A stretch of DNA of 64,000 bases from Poindextera sp035295705 (GTDB lineage Bacteria; Pseudomonadota; Alphaproteobacteria; Caulobacterales; Caulobacteraceae). The stretch spans positions 1 to 64,000 of the forward strand of contig DATGIN010000015.1 in assembly GCA_035295705.1 (NCBI GenBank). Reading direction: 5' to 3'. A program made the translations under genes and the position numbers. Below the pieces are notes generated by a model. That model saw only the letters and a program-made list of their open reading frames with translations, had not been told where the DNA came from and made no database searches. The stretch's first letter is position 1. Each line of letters starts with the position of its first letter. Shown here piece after piece: positions 1 through 9,005 of this stretch.

Positions 1-624
1 TTCGGCGAACGCCAGGGCCTGTTCGACCGAAAAGGCGCCGTTGGCGTCCACGAAGAGGGCGGCGCCGTCGATAGCGCGCTTGGCGACCTCGGCGCGGTGC
101 GGGTCCTTCGCGGGCTCGGTCCCGATCTTCATCTTGCACCAGCGACACCCGTCCCGGTCGACCCAGCCCGAGAGCTGCTCGCGCAACTGTCGATCCGAAT
201 AGCTGGTGAAGCCGCCGCTGCCGTACACCGGAACCCGGTCCCGCCGTCGCCCGAGCAACGACGCGAGCGGCGCCTCGAGCAGACGCGCCTTCAGGTCCCA
301 GAGCGCCAGGTCGACGGCGGAGATGGCGCATGCCGCGAGCCCGGAGCGCCCGAGGTTGCGCACCTCACGCTGCATGGCCCCCCAACAGCCGGCCACATCG
401 AGTGCGTCCCGGCCGCAGATCGCCTTGGCGAGCGGGCCCTCGATGAGAGAGGTCAGGCACGCATCGGCGTAGGTGAAACCGATGCCGAAGTCCCCGCCGC
501 CTTCGACCCTGGCCAGCACCATGGTCGTGGAGTCCCAGGCGAAGGTGCCGTCGGCCTCCGGCGCGTCGGTCGGAATGCGGAAGGCGGACGCGGTCAGCCG
601 GGCAATCGGCGCCTCAGGACGCAT
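1..624 (-). CDS. Enolase-superfamily (mandelate racemase/muconate lactonizing) enzyme, 3'-truncated by window edge
   Basis: The N-terminal 208 residues of a mandelate racemase/muconate lactonizing family protein are present; the gene runs off the left edge of the window. The capping domain occupies about residues 1-120. The barrel then begins with a KMKIG segment (the KxK general-base motif of this superfamily) and a FVDANG segment whose Asp is the first metal ligand. Such enzymes abstract an alpha proton from a carboxylate substrate using Mg2+, often a sugar acid or similar; the substrate cannot be told here. The ATG start lies 10 bases after the stop of the upstream ThDP enzyme, so the two are probably co-transcribed. 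Confidence 0.85.
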   Translation of the reverse strand, partial: MRPEAPIARLTASAFRIPTDAPEADGTFAWDSTTMVLARVEGGGDFGIGFTYADACLTSLIEGPLAKAICGRDALDVAGCWGAMQREVRNLGRSGLAACAISAVDLALWDLKARLLEAPLASLLGRRRDRVPVYGSGGFTSYSDRQLREQLSGWVDRDGCRWCKMKIGTEPAKDPHRAEVAKRAIDGAALFVDANGAFSVEQALAFAE

Positions 625-634
625 GGGCCAGGGG

Positions 635-2425
635 CTACTCCTTGCGGCCGGGGGCGAGCGCGCCAACGACCTGACGGGCCGTGGCCTCGAGGATGCCGAC
701 CTCGTCCGGATCGCCCTTCAGGAGCGCGTCGGTGAACTTCTTCGCCTGGTCGAGCGTGATGTGCGGCGGCAACGGCGGCACGTCCGGGTCGGTCTTGAAG
801 GCGAGGACCACCGGCCGGTCGGCGGCCAGCGCCTCGTCCCATGCCGGCCCCACCGCCTCCGGTTGGTCGACATAGATGCCCTTCAGCCCGATCAGCTCGG
901 CGAACCGGTGATAGGGCACGTCGGGGATGTCCTGCGAAGCCTCGAACTTGGGGTCGCCATTCATCACCCGCTGCTCCCAGGTCACCTGGTTCAGGTCGTC
1001 GTTGACGTAGACACAGCAGATGAAGCGCGGGTCGCTCCAGCGTCGCCAGTACTTCGAGACCGTGATGAGCTCGGCCATGTTGTTCATCTGCATCGCGCCG
1101 TCGCCCACGATGCCGATGACCGGCCGGTCCGGATGCGCGAACTTGGCTGCGATCGCATAGGGCATCGCGGCGCCCATCGAGGCGAGGCCGCCCGACAGGG
1201 ATCCCATCATCCCGCGCCGCATCTTCAGGTCGCGGGCGTACCAGTTCGCGCAGCTGCCGGAGTCGCTCGTGAGGATCACGTTGTCGGGCAGCCGGGGCGA
1301 GAGCTCCCAGGTCACCCGCTGCGGATTGATGGGGTGCGCGGGCTGCATCGCCCGCTCCTCGAGCGTCTCCCACCACTTGCCGATGCCATCGCGGATCGCG
1401 TCGCGCCAGCTCTCGTCGGTCTTTGGACGCAGCAACGGAAGGAGCGCCTTGAGGGTCTCCGCCGCGTCGCCGACGAGATTCACCTCCATCGGATAGCGCA
1501 GCGAGAGCATATCCGGCGCAAGGTCGATCTGCACGCCGCGGGCCTTGCCCTCCTTGGGTAGGAACTCGGAATAGGGGAAGCCCGAGCCCACCATCAGCAA
1601 GGTGTCGCACCGGGTCATCATGTCCCAGCTGGGCTTGGTCCCCAGCATGCCGATGGTTCCGGTGACCCACGGCAAGTCGTCGGGGAGCACGGCCTTGCCG
1701 AGCAGGGCCTTGGCGGCGCCGGCCTTCAGCCGGTCGGCGACCGCGATGACCTCTTCGGTCGCCCCAAGCGCGCCGGCGCCAACCAGGATGGCCACCTTAC
1801 GGCCGCCGTTCAGCACCTCGGCCGCCCGCTTGAGGTCGACCTCGTAGGGCACGGTCATCGGCTTGGCGAAGCCCACGCCCGAGTGCACCGTGCCGTGCTT
1901 GCGCGCCGGCTCCTCGTACTTTTCCTCCTGCAGGTCGTTCGGCAGGATGATCGCTGTCACGCGCCGCTCGCCGATGGCGATGCGGACGGCCCGGTCGACC
2001 AGGTGGCGCACCTGCGCCGGCGAGGACGCCTGCTGGACGAAGGCGCCGGCGACGTCCTTGTAGAGACTGGCGAGATCGACCTCCTGCTGGTAGTGGCCGC
2101 CCATCGCGCCGCGCGCCTGCTGGCCCGCGATCGCCAACACGGGCATGTGGTCAAGCCGAGCGTCGTAGAGGCCGGTCACGAGGTGGGAGGCCCCCGGGCC
2201 TGAGGTCGCCAGGCAGACGCCGAGCTCGCCGGTGAACTTCGCGTGCGCCGAGGCCATGAAGGCCGCCATCTCCTCGTGGCGCACCTGCACGAAGTCGATC
2301 TTTCCCTTGGCGCGGTTCAGGGCCTCGATCACGCCGTTGATGCCATCGCCGGGGTAGCCGAAGATGCGCCTGACGCCCCAGGCGTGCAGGCGCTCGACCA
2401 GGAAATCGCCCACCTTCTGGGCCAT
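635..2425 (-). CDS. Thiamine pyrophosphate-requiring enzyme (pyruvate oxidase/acetolactate synthase superfamily)
   Basis: This is a 596-residue ThDP enzyme with the usual three domains. The N-terminal PYR domain carries the activating Glu in RHEEMAAF and the LATSGPGASH stretch. A central nucleotide-binding-type domain follows, and the C-terminal PP domain has the ThDP/Mg2+ motif starting GDGAMQMNN. It resembles the pyruvate dehydrogenase (quinone)/pyruvate oxidase-like group more than true acetolactate synthases; the substrate is unknown. The ATG is preceded by a GGAGAG-like ribosome site. The enolase-superfamily gene follows 10 bases downstream, suggesting a shared 2-oxoacid or sugar-acid pathway. 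A divergent SDR gene begins 177 bases away. Confidence 0.9.
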   Translation of the reverse strand: MAQKVGDFLVERLHAWGVRRIFGYPGDGINGVIEALNRAKGKIDFVQVRHEEMAAFMASAHAKFTGELGVCLATSGPGASHLVTGLYDARLDHMPVLAIAGQQARGAMGGHYQQEVDLASLYKDVAGAFVQQASSPAQVRHLVDRAVRIAIGERRVTAIILPNDLQEEKYEEPARKHGTVHSGVGFAKPMTVPYEVDLKRAAEVLNGGRKVAILVGAGALGATEEVIAVADRLKAGAAKALLGKAVLPDDLPWVTGTIGMLGTKPSWDMMTRCDTLLMVGSGFPYSEFLPKEGKARGVQIDLAPDMLSLRYPMEVNLVGDAAETLKALLPLLRPKTDESWRDAIRDGIGKWWETLEERAMQPAHPINPQRVTWELSPRLPDNVILTSDSGSCANWYARDLKMRRGMMGSLSGGLASMGAAMPYAIAAKFAHPDRPVIGIVGDGAMQMNNMAELITVSKYWRRWSDPRFICCVYVNDDLNQVTWEQRVMNGDPKFEASQDIPDVPYHRFAELIGLKGIYVDQPEAVGPAWDEALAADRPVVLAFKTDPDVPPLPPHITLDQAKKFTDALLKGDPDEVGILEATARQVVGALAPGRKE

Positions 2426-2602
2426 GGGTTCGCTCTCCGATCTCGTTGTGGGCGGCTCCTTTCAGGAGCCATTTCGACAACGGGCGGGCCGAGCGTGGCG
2501 TTCCAACGCCTGGCGGCTCAAGCCGCGCGCGATGGCCGGCGGCGGACTTCGCCGTTACTGTCGAGGCGATCACACATCAACGCCTGGGGGACCACGCCTG
2601 GC

Positions 2603-3385
2603 ATGACCTCGACCGACCTCTTCTCGCTCGCCGGGCGCAGAGCTCTCGTGACCGGCGGCTCACGCGGAATCGGCAAGATGATCGCCGCCGGCTTCATCGC
2701 CTTTGGCGCGACGGTCTACATCTCCTCGCGCAAGGCCGCTGCGTGCGATGCGACCGCGGCCGAGCTCGGCCCCGCCTGCATCTCCCTGCCGCAGGACGTC
2801 TCCACCGTCGAGGGCTGCAAGGCCTTGGCCGCGGCCTATCGGGCGCGCGAGCCGGGTCTGGACATCCTTGTCAACAACGCCGGCGCCGCCTGGCTGGCCG
2901 AGTTCGACGCCTTCCCGGAGAACGGCTGGGACAAGGTGATGAACCTGAACCTCAAGTCGCCGTTTTTCCTCACCCAGGCGCTTCATGCCGAGCTGAAAGC
3001 GGCCGCCTCGGCCGAGCGGCCGGCCAAGGTGATCAACATCGCCTCGATCGACGGCATCAAGGTGAACCCGCAGGAGACCTACTCCTACCACGCCAGCAAA
3101 GCCGGCTTGATCCACCTGACGCGGCGCATGGCCTCGACCCTTATTGGCGACAACATCGTGGTGTCCGGCGTCGCGCCCGGGCCGTTCGCCTCCGACATGA
3201 ACATCGCCGCGCGCGACCAGGCCGAGCAGGTCGCCCGCCGCGTGCCGGCCGGCCGGATCGGGCGGGACGACGACATGGCCGGCGTCGCCATCTACCTCGC
3301 CTCCCGCTCCGGCGACTACGTGGTTGGAGAGACCATCGCCGTGGACGGCGGGGTCGCCTACTCCGGCATCGGAGCGTCGGTCTAG
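2603..3385 (+). CDS. Short-chain dehydrogenase/reductase (SDR), FabG-like
   Basis: A 260-residue classical SDR. It has the cofactor motif TGGSRGIG near residue 17, the NNAG motif (VNNAGAAW), catalytic Ser in INIASIDG and the YxxxK pair in YHASKAG. The C-terminal DGG segment (AVDGGVAY) is typical of FabG-like 3-oxoacyl or sugar-alcohol dehydrogenases. The chosen ATG follows a GGGGGA stretch about 11 bases upstream; longer in-frame extensions run antisense into the divergent ThDP gene and are unlikely. The stop overlaps the stop of the convergent minus-strand gene by 3 bases. NAD(P)H-dependent carbonyl reduction is secure as a family-level call; the substrate is not. Confidence 0.92.
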   Translation: MTSTDLFSLAGRRALVTGGSRGIGKMIAAGFIAFGATVYISSRKAAACDATAAELGPACISLPQDVSTVEGCKALAAAYRAREPGLDILVNNAGAAWLAEFDAFPENGWDKVMNLNLKSPFFLTQALHAELKAAASAERPAKVINIASIDGIKVNPQETYSYHASKAGLIHLTRRMASTLIGDNIVVSGVAPGPFASDMNIAARDQAEQVARRVPAGRIGRDDDMAGVAIYLASRSGDYVVGETIAVDGGVAYSGIGASV

Positions 3386-3828
3386 AAACGGACCGAGTTG
3401 AACGCGCGGCGGCGGGTGGATTCGGCGAGTTCGGACCAGATCTCCGCGTCCAGCCGTCGGGCCGCAGGGCCGGGATCGCGCTCGACCGCGGCATGCAGCT
3501 CGATCAGCGCGCGGCGCAGGTCGTTGTTCGCGGCCTGGAGGACGGAGATGCGCAGGTCGTTGTCCTCGCCGGCCGCCAGTGTCCTCAGCTCGTCCGCGAA
3601 AACCTCCGACGTCGCGTGCGCCACCGCGTCCTTGAAGATGCCGCGGATAGCGCGGTTCTCCTCGACCAGCCGATGGGCGGCGCGGTCGGCTTCCTCAGCG
3701 GCCATCATCAGGACGGCGGCGGTGAGGCCGGCGGAGCCGGCCAGATACGGCGACTTCAGATCAGGCGCGAACACCATGCCAAGCCGCGCCGCAACGTCGC
3801 CGATGAAGGCCTGGACGGTCGGGGTCAT
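3382..3828 (-). CDS. Small helical protein of unknown function downstream of a phosphotransferase
   Basis: A 148-residue, largely helical, Ala/Glu/Arg-rich protein with no signal peptide or membrane segment. I do not recognise a catalytic motif. It starts at an ATG overlapping the stop of the phosphotransferase gene (ATGA, 4 bases), so the two are translationally coupled and probably act together. The divergent arm has the same order: a phosphotransferase followed by a small helical protein (DUF6285-like, 7298-7693). That parallel is the best clue to function: a partner or stabiliser of the APH-type kinase. Its stop overlaps the end of the convergent SDR gene. Confidence 0.75.
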   Translation of the reverse strand: MTPTVQAFIGDVAARLGMVFAPDLKSPYLAGSAGLTAAVLMMAAEEADRAAHRLVEENRAIRGIFKDAVAHATSEVFADELRTLAAGEDNDLRISVLQAANNDLRRALIELHAAVERDPGPAARRLDAEIWSELAESTRRRAFNSVRF

Positions 3829-4856
3829 AGCTTGCCCATCAGCTCGAGCGCCGCGCGGTCCTGCGCGTTGAGCATTCGCCAGGCGGAGAAGGCGAGGATC
3901 GGGTCGCGGTTCTGGCCGTCGATCCAGGCCTTGGCGCTCGACACCCAGATGCCCTGGCCCTTCACGCAGTTGAACAGCTCCCACCAGTGCAGCGCGGCGG
4001 GGTCCGCCCTCAGGCCAGACGCGTTCTCCCAGATCTCGATGGCCCGCTCGCGCGGCAGCAGGCCCCCGCGGCGGTCGTCGCCGCCCCAGCACCAGATGCG
4101 GTTCAGGCCCCAGCCCAGATCCTCGAGCGGGTCGCCGAGGTGCGCCATCTCCCAGTCCAGGATCCCGTGGATCTCGCCGTCGCTGTCGTAGAGAAAATTG
4201 CCGCTTCGATAGTCGCCGTGAACGACGCTGATCTTCTGCGCCGGCGGCGGCGGGTTGGCGCGCAACCAGCGGATGGCGGCGCGGATGATCGGCTGCGGCT
4301 CGACCTCGTCCTTGTCGACCTCCCGCTCCCAGTAGCCCAGCTCCCGTGTCCAGCAGGTCTGCGGGGTCGGGAGCTCCATCACCTTGTCGAGGCCGAGCGC
4401 CACGGGGTCGGCCTTCGAGATCTCGCCAAGGATGGTCCACTTCCGAAGCCCGATCGCCTCGGCCTTGTCGGAGTAGGGCGGGCTGAGGAGGCCGGTGGGG
4501 CTCGACTCGAAGCCGACCAGTTCTTCGGCGATGAAGAACGGGAAGTCGAGATGGGCCGGATCCTCCTCGAGCCACAGCATCTCCGGCACCGGCACCGCCG
4601 AGCCGTAGAAGGCGGCGTAAGCGGCGAACTCGATGTCGCGCTTGGTGTCGATCAGGCTGTCGGGCGGGTCGCGGCGGAGAATGAGCGGCCGCTCCACCCG
4701 CTGGCCCTCCGGCGCGGTATAGGCGAGTTTGAGGCGATAGGTCTCCCGCGATGCGCCGCCGACGATGCGGCGCAGGTCGCTCACCGTTACGTCGGTCGCA
4801 CCCGCAAGCCTGCCTTCGATATACCCGGCGATACGCGCCTCGGTGAGATCGGCCAT
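3825..4856 (-). CDS. Phosphotransferase family protein (APH/ACAD10-type kinase)
   Basis: A 343-residue APH-fold kinase. Visible motifs are the catalytic loop VVHGDYRSGN, with Asp and the Mg-binding Asn, and ILDWEMAHLGDP, the DFG-equivalent Asp. These are hallmarks of the phosphotransferase group that includes the kinase half of human ACAD10/ACAD11, rather than antibiotic resistance enzymes. Substrates in that group are thought to be hydroxyacyl-type compounds; here it is inferred only. The start overlaps the P450 stop by one base (TGATG), and the stop overlaps the start of the small downstream protein, so a three-gene unit P450, kinase, helper is likely. Confidence 0.88.
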   Translation of the reverse strand: MADLTEARIAGYIEGRLAGATDVTVSDLRRIVGGASRETYRLKLAYTAPEGQRVERPLILRRDPPDSLIDTKRDIEFAAYAAFYGSAVPVPEMLWLEEDPAHLDFPFFIAEELVGFESSPTGLLSPPYSDKAEAIGLRKWTILGEISKADPVALGLDKVMELPTPQTCWTRELGYWEREVDKDEVEPQPIIRAAIRWLRANPPPPAQKISVVHGDYRSGNFLYDSDGEIHGILDWEMAHLGDPLEDLGWGLNRIWCWGGDDRRGGLLPRERAIEIWENASGLRADPAALHWWELFNCVKGQGIWVSSAKAWIDGQNRDPILAFSAWRMLNAQDRAALELMGKL

Positions 4857-6139
4857 CAGGCGGCCTCGAAGCGGATCGGCAGCGACTTCAGGCCGTTGAC
4901 GAACACCGCCTGGCTCATGCGCGGCTCGCCGGCCAGCTCGACCGACTTCAGCTTCGGCAACAGCTCTTCGTACAGGATTCGCATCTCCATCTTGGCCAGG
5001 TGTTGGCCAAGGCAAAGGTGCGCGCCGTATCCGAAGGCCAGCTGGCGGTTGGGGCTGCGGTCGGCCCGGAAGCGGAACGGCTCGTCGAACACCGCCTCGT
5101 CGCGGTTGCCAGAGGCGTAGCAGAGCATCAGCCAGTCGTCCTTGGCGATCGGCTGCCCGGAGACCTCGGCGTCTTCGGTCGCGGAGCGCATGAAGGTCTT
5201 CACTGGCGTCGCCCAGCGGATCGCCTCGTCGATCAAGCCTGGCGTTCGCGCGAGGTCCTGCTTCACCCAGGCGAACTGGTCCGGGTTGTCGCAAAGCGCC
5301 CGCATCGCCGCGGCGGTGGTCGACGAGGTCGTGTCGTGGCCGGCGGTGGCGACGATCACGTAGTAACTCATCGCCTCGAACTCCGAGATCGGCCGCTCGT
5401 CGATCCTGCTGTTGGCGATCAAAGTGGCGAGGTCGTCGGTCGGATGTGCCCGCCGCTCCGCGCTAAGGCGCGAGAAGTATTGAAAGAAGTCGGCCAGCAC
5501 CCCCTGCAGCGCGCCCATGTCGAGCTCATTGTCGGACTCGTTCCGCTCGCGGCCCAGGTCGGGATCGCCGGCGCCGAACAGCTCCTGTGTGAGCTTGAGC
5601 ATCCGCGGCTCGTCGGTCTCGGGCACGCCCAAGATCTCCATGATCACGTGCAGCGGATAGTGCAGCGCGATCTCGCGCACGAAGTCGCACTCGCCGCCGG
5701 TCGCCAACATGCGCGCGACCGACGCGCGGGCGATCTCACGGATGCGATCCTCCAGCTTCCTGATGTTCTGCGGCAGGAACCAAGCCTGGGTGAGAACGCG
5801 ATACTTCGGGTGGTCGGGCGCATCCATTTGCACCAGCGAGCGCACCAGGTGCGGGCTGCCGCCCGTCATCTTTCGGATACGCGCATCGCCCTCGGCGGAG
5901 ACGATGGTGGTCGACTTGTCGCCAGAGTGGAAGACGTCGTTCCGGCGACTGATCTCCAGGATGTCGGCGTGGCGGGTCACCACCCAGAAGGGGTCGTAGC
6001 CGTCCGGCCGCGCGACCGCCAGCGGGCGGTTTGCGCGCAGCCATTTGTAGGCGTCGTGGATGCGGTTATCTGCATAGGCGGAGCCGTCGACCAAGGTCTG
6101 GGCGATGTCGCTCGGCACGGTGATTTCGGCGGCGGCCAT
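4856..6139 (-). CDS. Cytochrome P450
   Basis: A 427-residue soluble bacterial P450. It has the I-helix oxygen-activation motif AGHDTT (266-271), the K-helix ExxR pair at Glu305/Arg308, and the haem loop FGYGAHLCLG with Cys376 as the iron ligand. Length and motifs match class I P450s that need a separate ferredoxin and reductase; neither gene lies in this window. The best-known relatives of similar motif content hydroxylate steroid or isoprenoid side chains and fatty acids, but I cannot assign the substrate. First gene of a tightly coupled unit with the phosphotransferase, and divergent from the second phosphotransferase/acyl-CoA dehydrogenase arm. Confidence 0.93.
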   Translation of the reverse strand: MAAAEITVPSDIAQTLVDGSAYADNRIHDAYKWLRANRPLAVARPDGYDPFWVVTRHADILEISRRNDVFHSGDKSTTIVSAEGDARIRKMTGGSPHLVRSLVQMDAPDHPKYRVLTQAWFLPQNIRKLEDRIREIARASVARMLATGGECDFVREIALHYPLHVIMEILGVPETDEPRMLKLTQELFGAGDPDLGRERNESDNELDMGALQGVLADFFQYFSRLSAERRAHPTDDLATLIANSRIDERPISEFEAMSYYVIVATAGHDTTSSTTAAAMRALCDNPDQFAWVKQDLARTPGLIDEAIRWATPVKTFMRSATEDAEVSGQPIAKDDWLMLCYASGNRDEAVFDEPFRFRADRSPNRQLAFGYGAHLCLGQHLAKMEMRILYEELLPKLKSVELAGEPRMSQAVFVNGLKSLPIRFEAA

Positions 6140-6159
6140 AACTGATCGGCGGGGCCGCT

Positions 6160-6180
6160 GAGGAAAGGCTTGCCTTCCTC
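6160..6180. promoter_or_regulatory. Inverted repeat in the divergent promoter gap between the two catabolic arms
   Basis: An imperfect palindrome with arms GAGGAAaGGC and GCCTTCCTC around a TT centre (one extra A) lies in the 154-bp gap between the P450 start and the second phosphotransferase start. A weak -10-like TATATT lies further downstream at about 6211. Its position suits an operator that controls both arms, but no regulator gene is adjacent and the site is assigned only from symmetry and place. Confidence 0.35.
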
Positions 6181-6293
6181 GACGGCAAGGCCCGCCAGTC
6201 CTCCTTGCCTTATATTTTCTGGCTGTTTTGATAGGCGAGGCGCCGCCCAAGAGCAACGAGGCGACGCCGGTGCGGGGAGACGAAGGCGCCGGC

Positions 6294-7292
6294 ATGACCG
6301 GGACGGTCGAGAGCGACCTTGCAAGCGGCTTAGACGCAATCGCGCCGAAGATCGCCGCCGGCGCGAGCGGCATCGTCGACCTGCGCCGCATGACGGCCGG
6401 CGCGACCCAGGAGGTCTGGCGCTTCGAGCTCGTCGAGGCCGATCGGCGCACGCCGCTCGTCCTTCGTCGGGCGCCGGGCGGCACGCGCGTCTCTGAGACG
6501 GCGGTCGGATTGGAGACCGAAGCGGAGCTGATCCTCGCCGCCGGCCGGGTCGGGGCGCCCGTGCCGCCCGTGCGCTACGTGCTGGAGCCCGCCGACGGCC
6601 TCGGGCACGGCTTCATTATGGGCTTCGTCGAGGGCGAGACGCTGGGCGGGCGGATCGCGCGCAGCGACGCCTTCGCGGAGGTGCGTCCGAAACTGGCCCG
6701 TCAATGCGGAGAAATCCTCGCTCGCATCCACACCATGGACCCCGAAGCGTTTCCGCGTTTGCGCCGCTCGACGCCGCGCGAGCTCGTCGAACAGTACCGC
6801 ACGACCTATCGCTCGACCGGCTGGCCAAGGCCGGTCTTCGACCTCGCCTTCCGCTGGCTGGACCAGCACTGCCCCCCGGACCCCGCGGCCGTGAAGCTGG
6901 TGCACGGCGACTTCAGGAACGGCAACCTGATGGTCGGGCCTGACGACGGCGTGCGCGCCGTGCTCGACTGGGAGATCGCCCACGTGGGCGACCCGATGGA
7001 GGATCTTGGCTGGCTGTGCACCGCCTGCTGGCGCTTTGGCGCGCTCGACAAGCCGGTCGGCGGCTTCGGCGAGCGCGAGGACCTCTGGGCCGGCTACGAA
7101 GCCGCAGGCGGGGTTCCCGTCGACCGGGACCACGCGTTGTTCTGGGAGGTGTTCGGCTCCATGCGCTGGGGCGTGATGTGCGCTTCGATGATCGCCGCCT
7201 TCCGCGGCGCCGATCCGTCGGTCGAGCGCGGCGTCATCGCCAGACGCGCCTCGGAGAACGAGATCGACCTCCTGCGCCTGATCGCGAGCTGA
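6294..7292 (+). CDS. Phosphotransferase family protein (APH/ACAD10-type kinase), second copy
   Basis: A 332-residue APH-fold kinase with KLVHGDFRNGN (catalytic Asp and Mg-binding Asn) and AVLDWEIAHVGDP (second Mg-binding Asp). It is a distant relative of the kinase in the opposite arm, with the same motif layout. An in-frame TTG 22 codons upstream exists, but the ATG is preferred because the protein then begins just before the first kinase strand. The acyl-CoA dehydrogenase two genes downstream makes a split version of the kinase-dehydrogenase fusions ACAD10/ACAD11, which remove a hydroxyl through a phosphorylated intermediate. That functional transfer is inferred. Confidence 0.88.
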   Translation: MTGTVESDLASGLDAIAPKIAAGASGIVDLRRMTAGATQEVWRFELVEADRRTPLVLRRAPGGTRVSETAVGLETEAELILAAGRVGAPVPPVRYVLEPADGLGHGFIMGFVEGETLGGRIARSDAFAEVRPKLARQCGEILARIHTMDPEAFPRLRRSTPRELVEQYRTTYRSTGWPRPVFDLAFRWLDQHCPPDPAAVKLVHGDFRNGNLMVGPDDGVRAVLDWEIAHVGDPMEDLGWLCTACWRFGALDKPVGGFGEREDLWAGYEAAGGVPVDRDHALFWEVFGSMRWGVMCASMIAAFRGADPSVERGVIARRASENEIDLLRLIAS

Positions 7293-7297
7293 CGCCC

Positions 7298-7693
7298 ATG
7301 CAGGACCGCCCCACGCCCTCTGAAGTCATCGGATCGGTCGCAGCGTTCCTCAAGACGACGGTCGCGGCGCAGACAACGGGTGCGACGTCGTTCCAGGCCC
7401 GCGTCGCCGCCAACGCGCTCGAGATGATGCAGCGCGAGCTCGATCTCGCGCCGGCCGAGGACGCGGCTGAGCACGCGCGCCTCAAAACCCTGCTCGGGAT
7501 CGACGGCTCGCTGTTCGACCTGAACGCCGAGCTTTGCCGCCGCATCGCGACCGGCGAGATCGACGCCGACTCGCCGGCGCTCGTCGAGCACCTGTGGGCC
7601 ACGACAATGGCCAAGCTCGCCGTCGACCAGCCCACCTACGCCTCCTACCGCGCCGAACTCGCCAAACGCACGCCGCCTGCGAAGGAAGACTGA
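7298..7693 (+). CDS. DUF6285-like small protein associated with phosphotransferase/ACAD operons
   Basis: A 131-residue, acidic and helix-rich protein starting five bases after the phosphotransferase stop and ending one base before the acyl-CoA dehydrogenase start. It resembles the DUF6285 proteins that accompany APH-type phosphotransferases in actinobacteria and proteobacteria; I call this from size, context and sequence character. There are no obvious catalytic residues, signal or membrane segments. The conserved WATTMAKLAVDQP segment near the C-terminus is the most distinctive stretch. Likely a subunit or chaperone of the kinase. Confidence 0.78.
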   Translation: MQDRPTPSEVIGSVAAFLKTTVAAQTTGATSFQARVAANALEMMQRELDLAPAEDAAEHARLKTLLGIDGSLFDLNAELCRRIATGEIDADSPALVEHLWATTMAKLAVDQPTYASYRAELAKRTPPAKED

Positions 7694-7694
7694 C

Positions 7695-9005
7695 ATGGAC
7701 TTCGACATCCCTCAGGACATCGCCGACTACCTCGACGAGCTCGACCGCTTCATCGAGGCGGAGATCAAGCCGCTGGAGCAGCAGGACGACAACATCCGCT
7801 TCTTCGACCACCGACGCGAGCACGCCCGGACCGACTGGGACAACCAGGGCCTGCCGCGCAAGGAGTGGGAGGCGCTTCTAGGCGAAGCGCGGCGCCGCGC
7901 CGACACCGCCGGCCACCTGCGCTATGCCTGGCCGGTCGAGTGGGGCGGCAAGGGCGGGACCAACCTCGCCATGGCCATCATCCGCGAGCACCTGGCGGCG
8001 AAGGGGCTAGGCCTGCACAACGACCTGCAGACCGAGCACTCGATCGTCGGAAACAACCCCTTCATCATCATGTTCAAGGAGTTCGCGACCAACGCGCAGT
8101 ACGACCTCTATTCGGAACGCCTGCTGAAGGGCGAGATCCGGACCGGCTTTGGGCTGACCGAGCCGAACCACGGGTCGGACGCAACCTGGATGGAGACCCG
8201 CGCCGTGCGCGAGACCCGCGACGGCGTCGACGGCTGGCTGATCAACGGCGAGAAGATGTGGACCACCGGCATGCATGCCGCGAACTACTGCATGGTGTTC
8301 GCGCGCACGTCCGGCAACGACGGCGACGCAGCCGGGATCACCGTCTTTCTGGTGCCGGCCAAGTCGCCCGGCGTGAAGATCGAAGAGTACCTTTGGACCT
8401 TCAACATGCCGACCGACCACCCGCGGGTCAGCTTCACGAACGTGTGGGTGCCTGACGACGCGATATGGGGCGTCGAGGGGCGCGGGCTCGGCTTGGGCCA
8501 GAGCTTCGTGCATCAGAACCGCATCCGCCAGGCGGCGTCGTCGCTGGGCGCCGGCGTCTTCTGCATCAACGAGAGCGTCAAGTACGCCCGCCACCGCAAG
8601 CCGTTCGGCAAGCCGCTCGCCGACAACCAAGCCATCCAATGGCCGTTGGTCGAGTTGCACACCCAGGCCGAGATGCTGCGCCTCCTTATCCGCAAGACGG
8701 CGTGGGAGATCGACCGCATGCCGCACAAGGAGGTCGAGCGGCAGATCTCAGACAAGGTATCGATGTGCAACTACTGGGCGAACCGCCTCTGCTGCGAGGC
8801 CGCGGACCGCGCCATGCAGGTGCACGGCGCCATCGGCTATTCGCGCCACAAGCCGTTCGAGCACATCTACCGGCACCACAGGCGCTATCGGATCACCGAA
8901 GGCTCGGAGGAGATCCAGATGCGCAAGGTCGCCGCCTTCCTGTTCGGCTACCTCGGGCCCCGGCGCGCGATGTTCAAGCAGATGGAAGAGGCGGTGAATG
9001 CTTAG
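7695..9005 (+). CDS. Acyl-CoA dehydrogenase family protein (ACAD11-like)
   Basis: A 436-residue flavoprotein with the ordered ACAD domains. The N-terminal helical domain is followed by the FAD-binding beta domain, with GFGLTEPNHGSDAT and the GEKMWTTG segment. The C-terminal helical domain has MQVHGAIGYSRHKPFEHIYR and the catalytic-base region ITEGSEEIQ near residue 410. The unusually long N-terminal part and the HKPFEHIYRHHR stretch resemble the long-chain ACAD10/11 type rather than short-chain enzymes. It oxidises or processes an acyl-CoA with FAD. Its start is one base after DUF6285, and it overlaps the next gene by 8 bases, so all four genes form one operon. Confidence 0.93.
   Translation: MDFDIPQDIADYLDELDRFIEAEIKPLEQQDDNIRFFDHRREHARTDWDNQGLPRKEWEALLGEARRRADTAGHLRYAWPVEWGGKGGTNLAMAIIREHLAAKGLGLHNDLQTEHSIVGNNPFIIMFKEFATNAQYDLYSERLLKGEIRTGFGLTEPNHGSDATWMETRAVRETRDGVDGWLINGEKMWTTGMHAANYCMVFARTSGNDGDAAGITVFLVPAKSPGVKIEEYLWTFNMPTDHPRVSFTNVWVPDDAIWGVEGRGLGLGQSFVHQNRIRQAASSLGAGVFCINESVKYARHRKPFGKPLADNQAIQWPLVELHTQAEMLRLLIRKTAWEIDRMPHKEVERQISDKVSMCNYWANRLCCEAADRAMQVHGAIGYSRHKPFEHIYRHHRRYRITEGSEEIQMRKVAAFLFGYLGPRRAMFKQMEEAVNA

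Noticed and set aside
2446..4191. Plus-strand open frame of 581 codons
   Set aside because: It shadows the SDR (2603-3385) and the minus-strand kinase unit; composition is Arg-rich and lacks motifs.
6228..6293. TTG start of the second phosphotransferase
   Set aside because: The added 22 residues are Pro/Glu-rich, lie within the likely promoter gap and do not match the kinase family.
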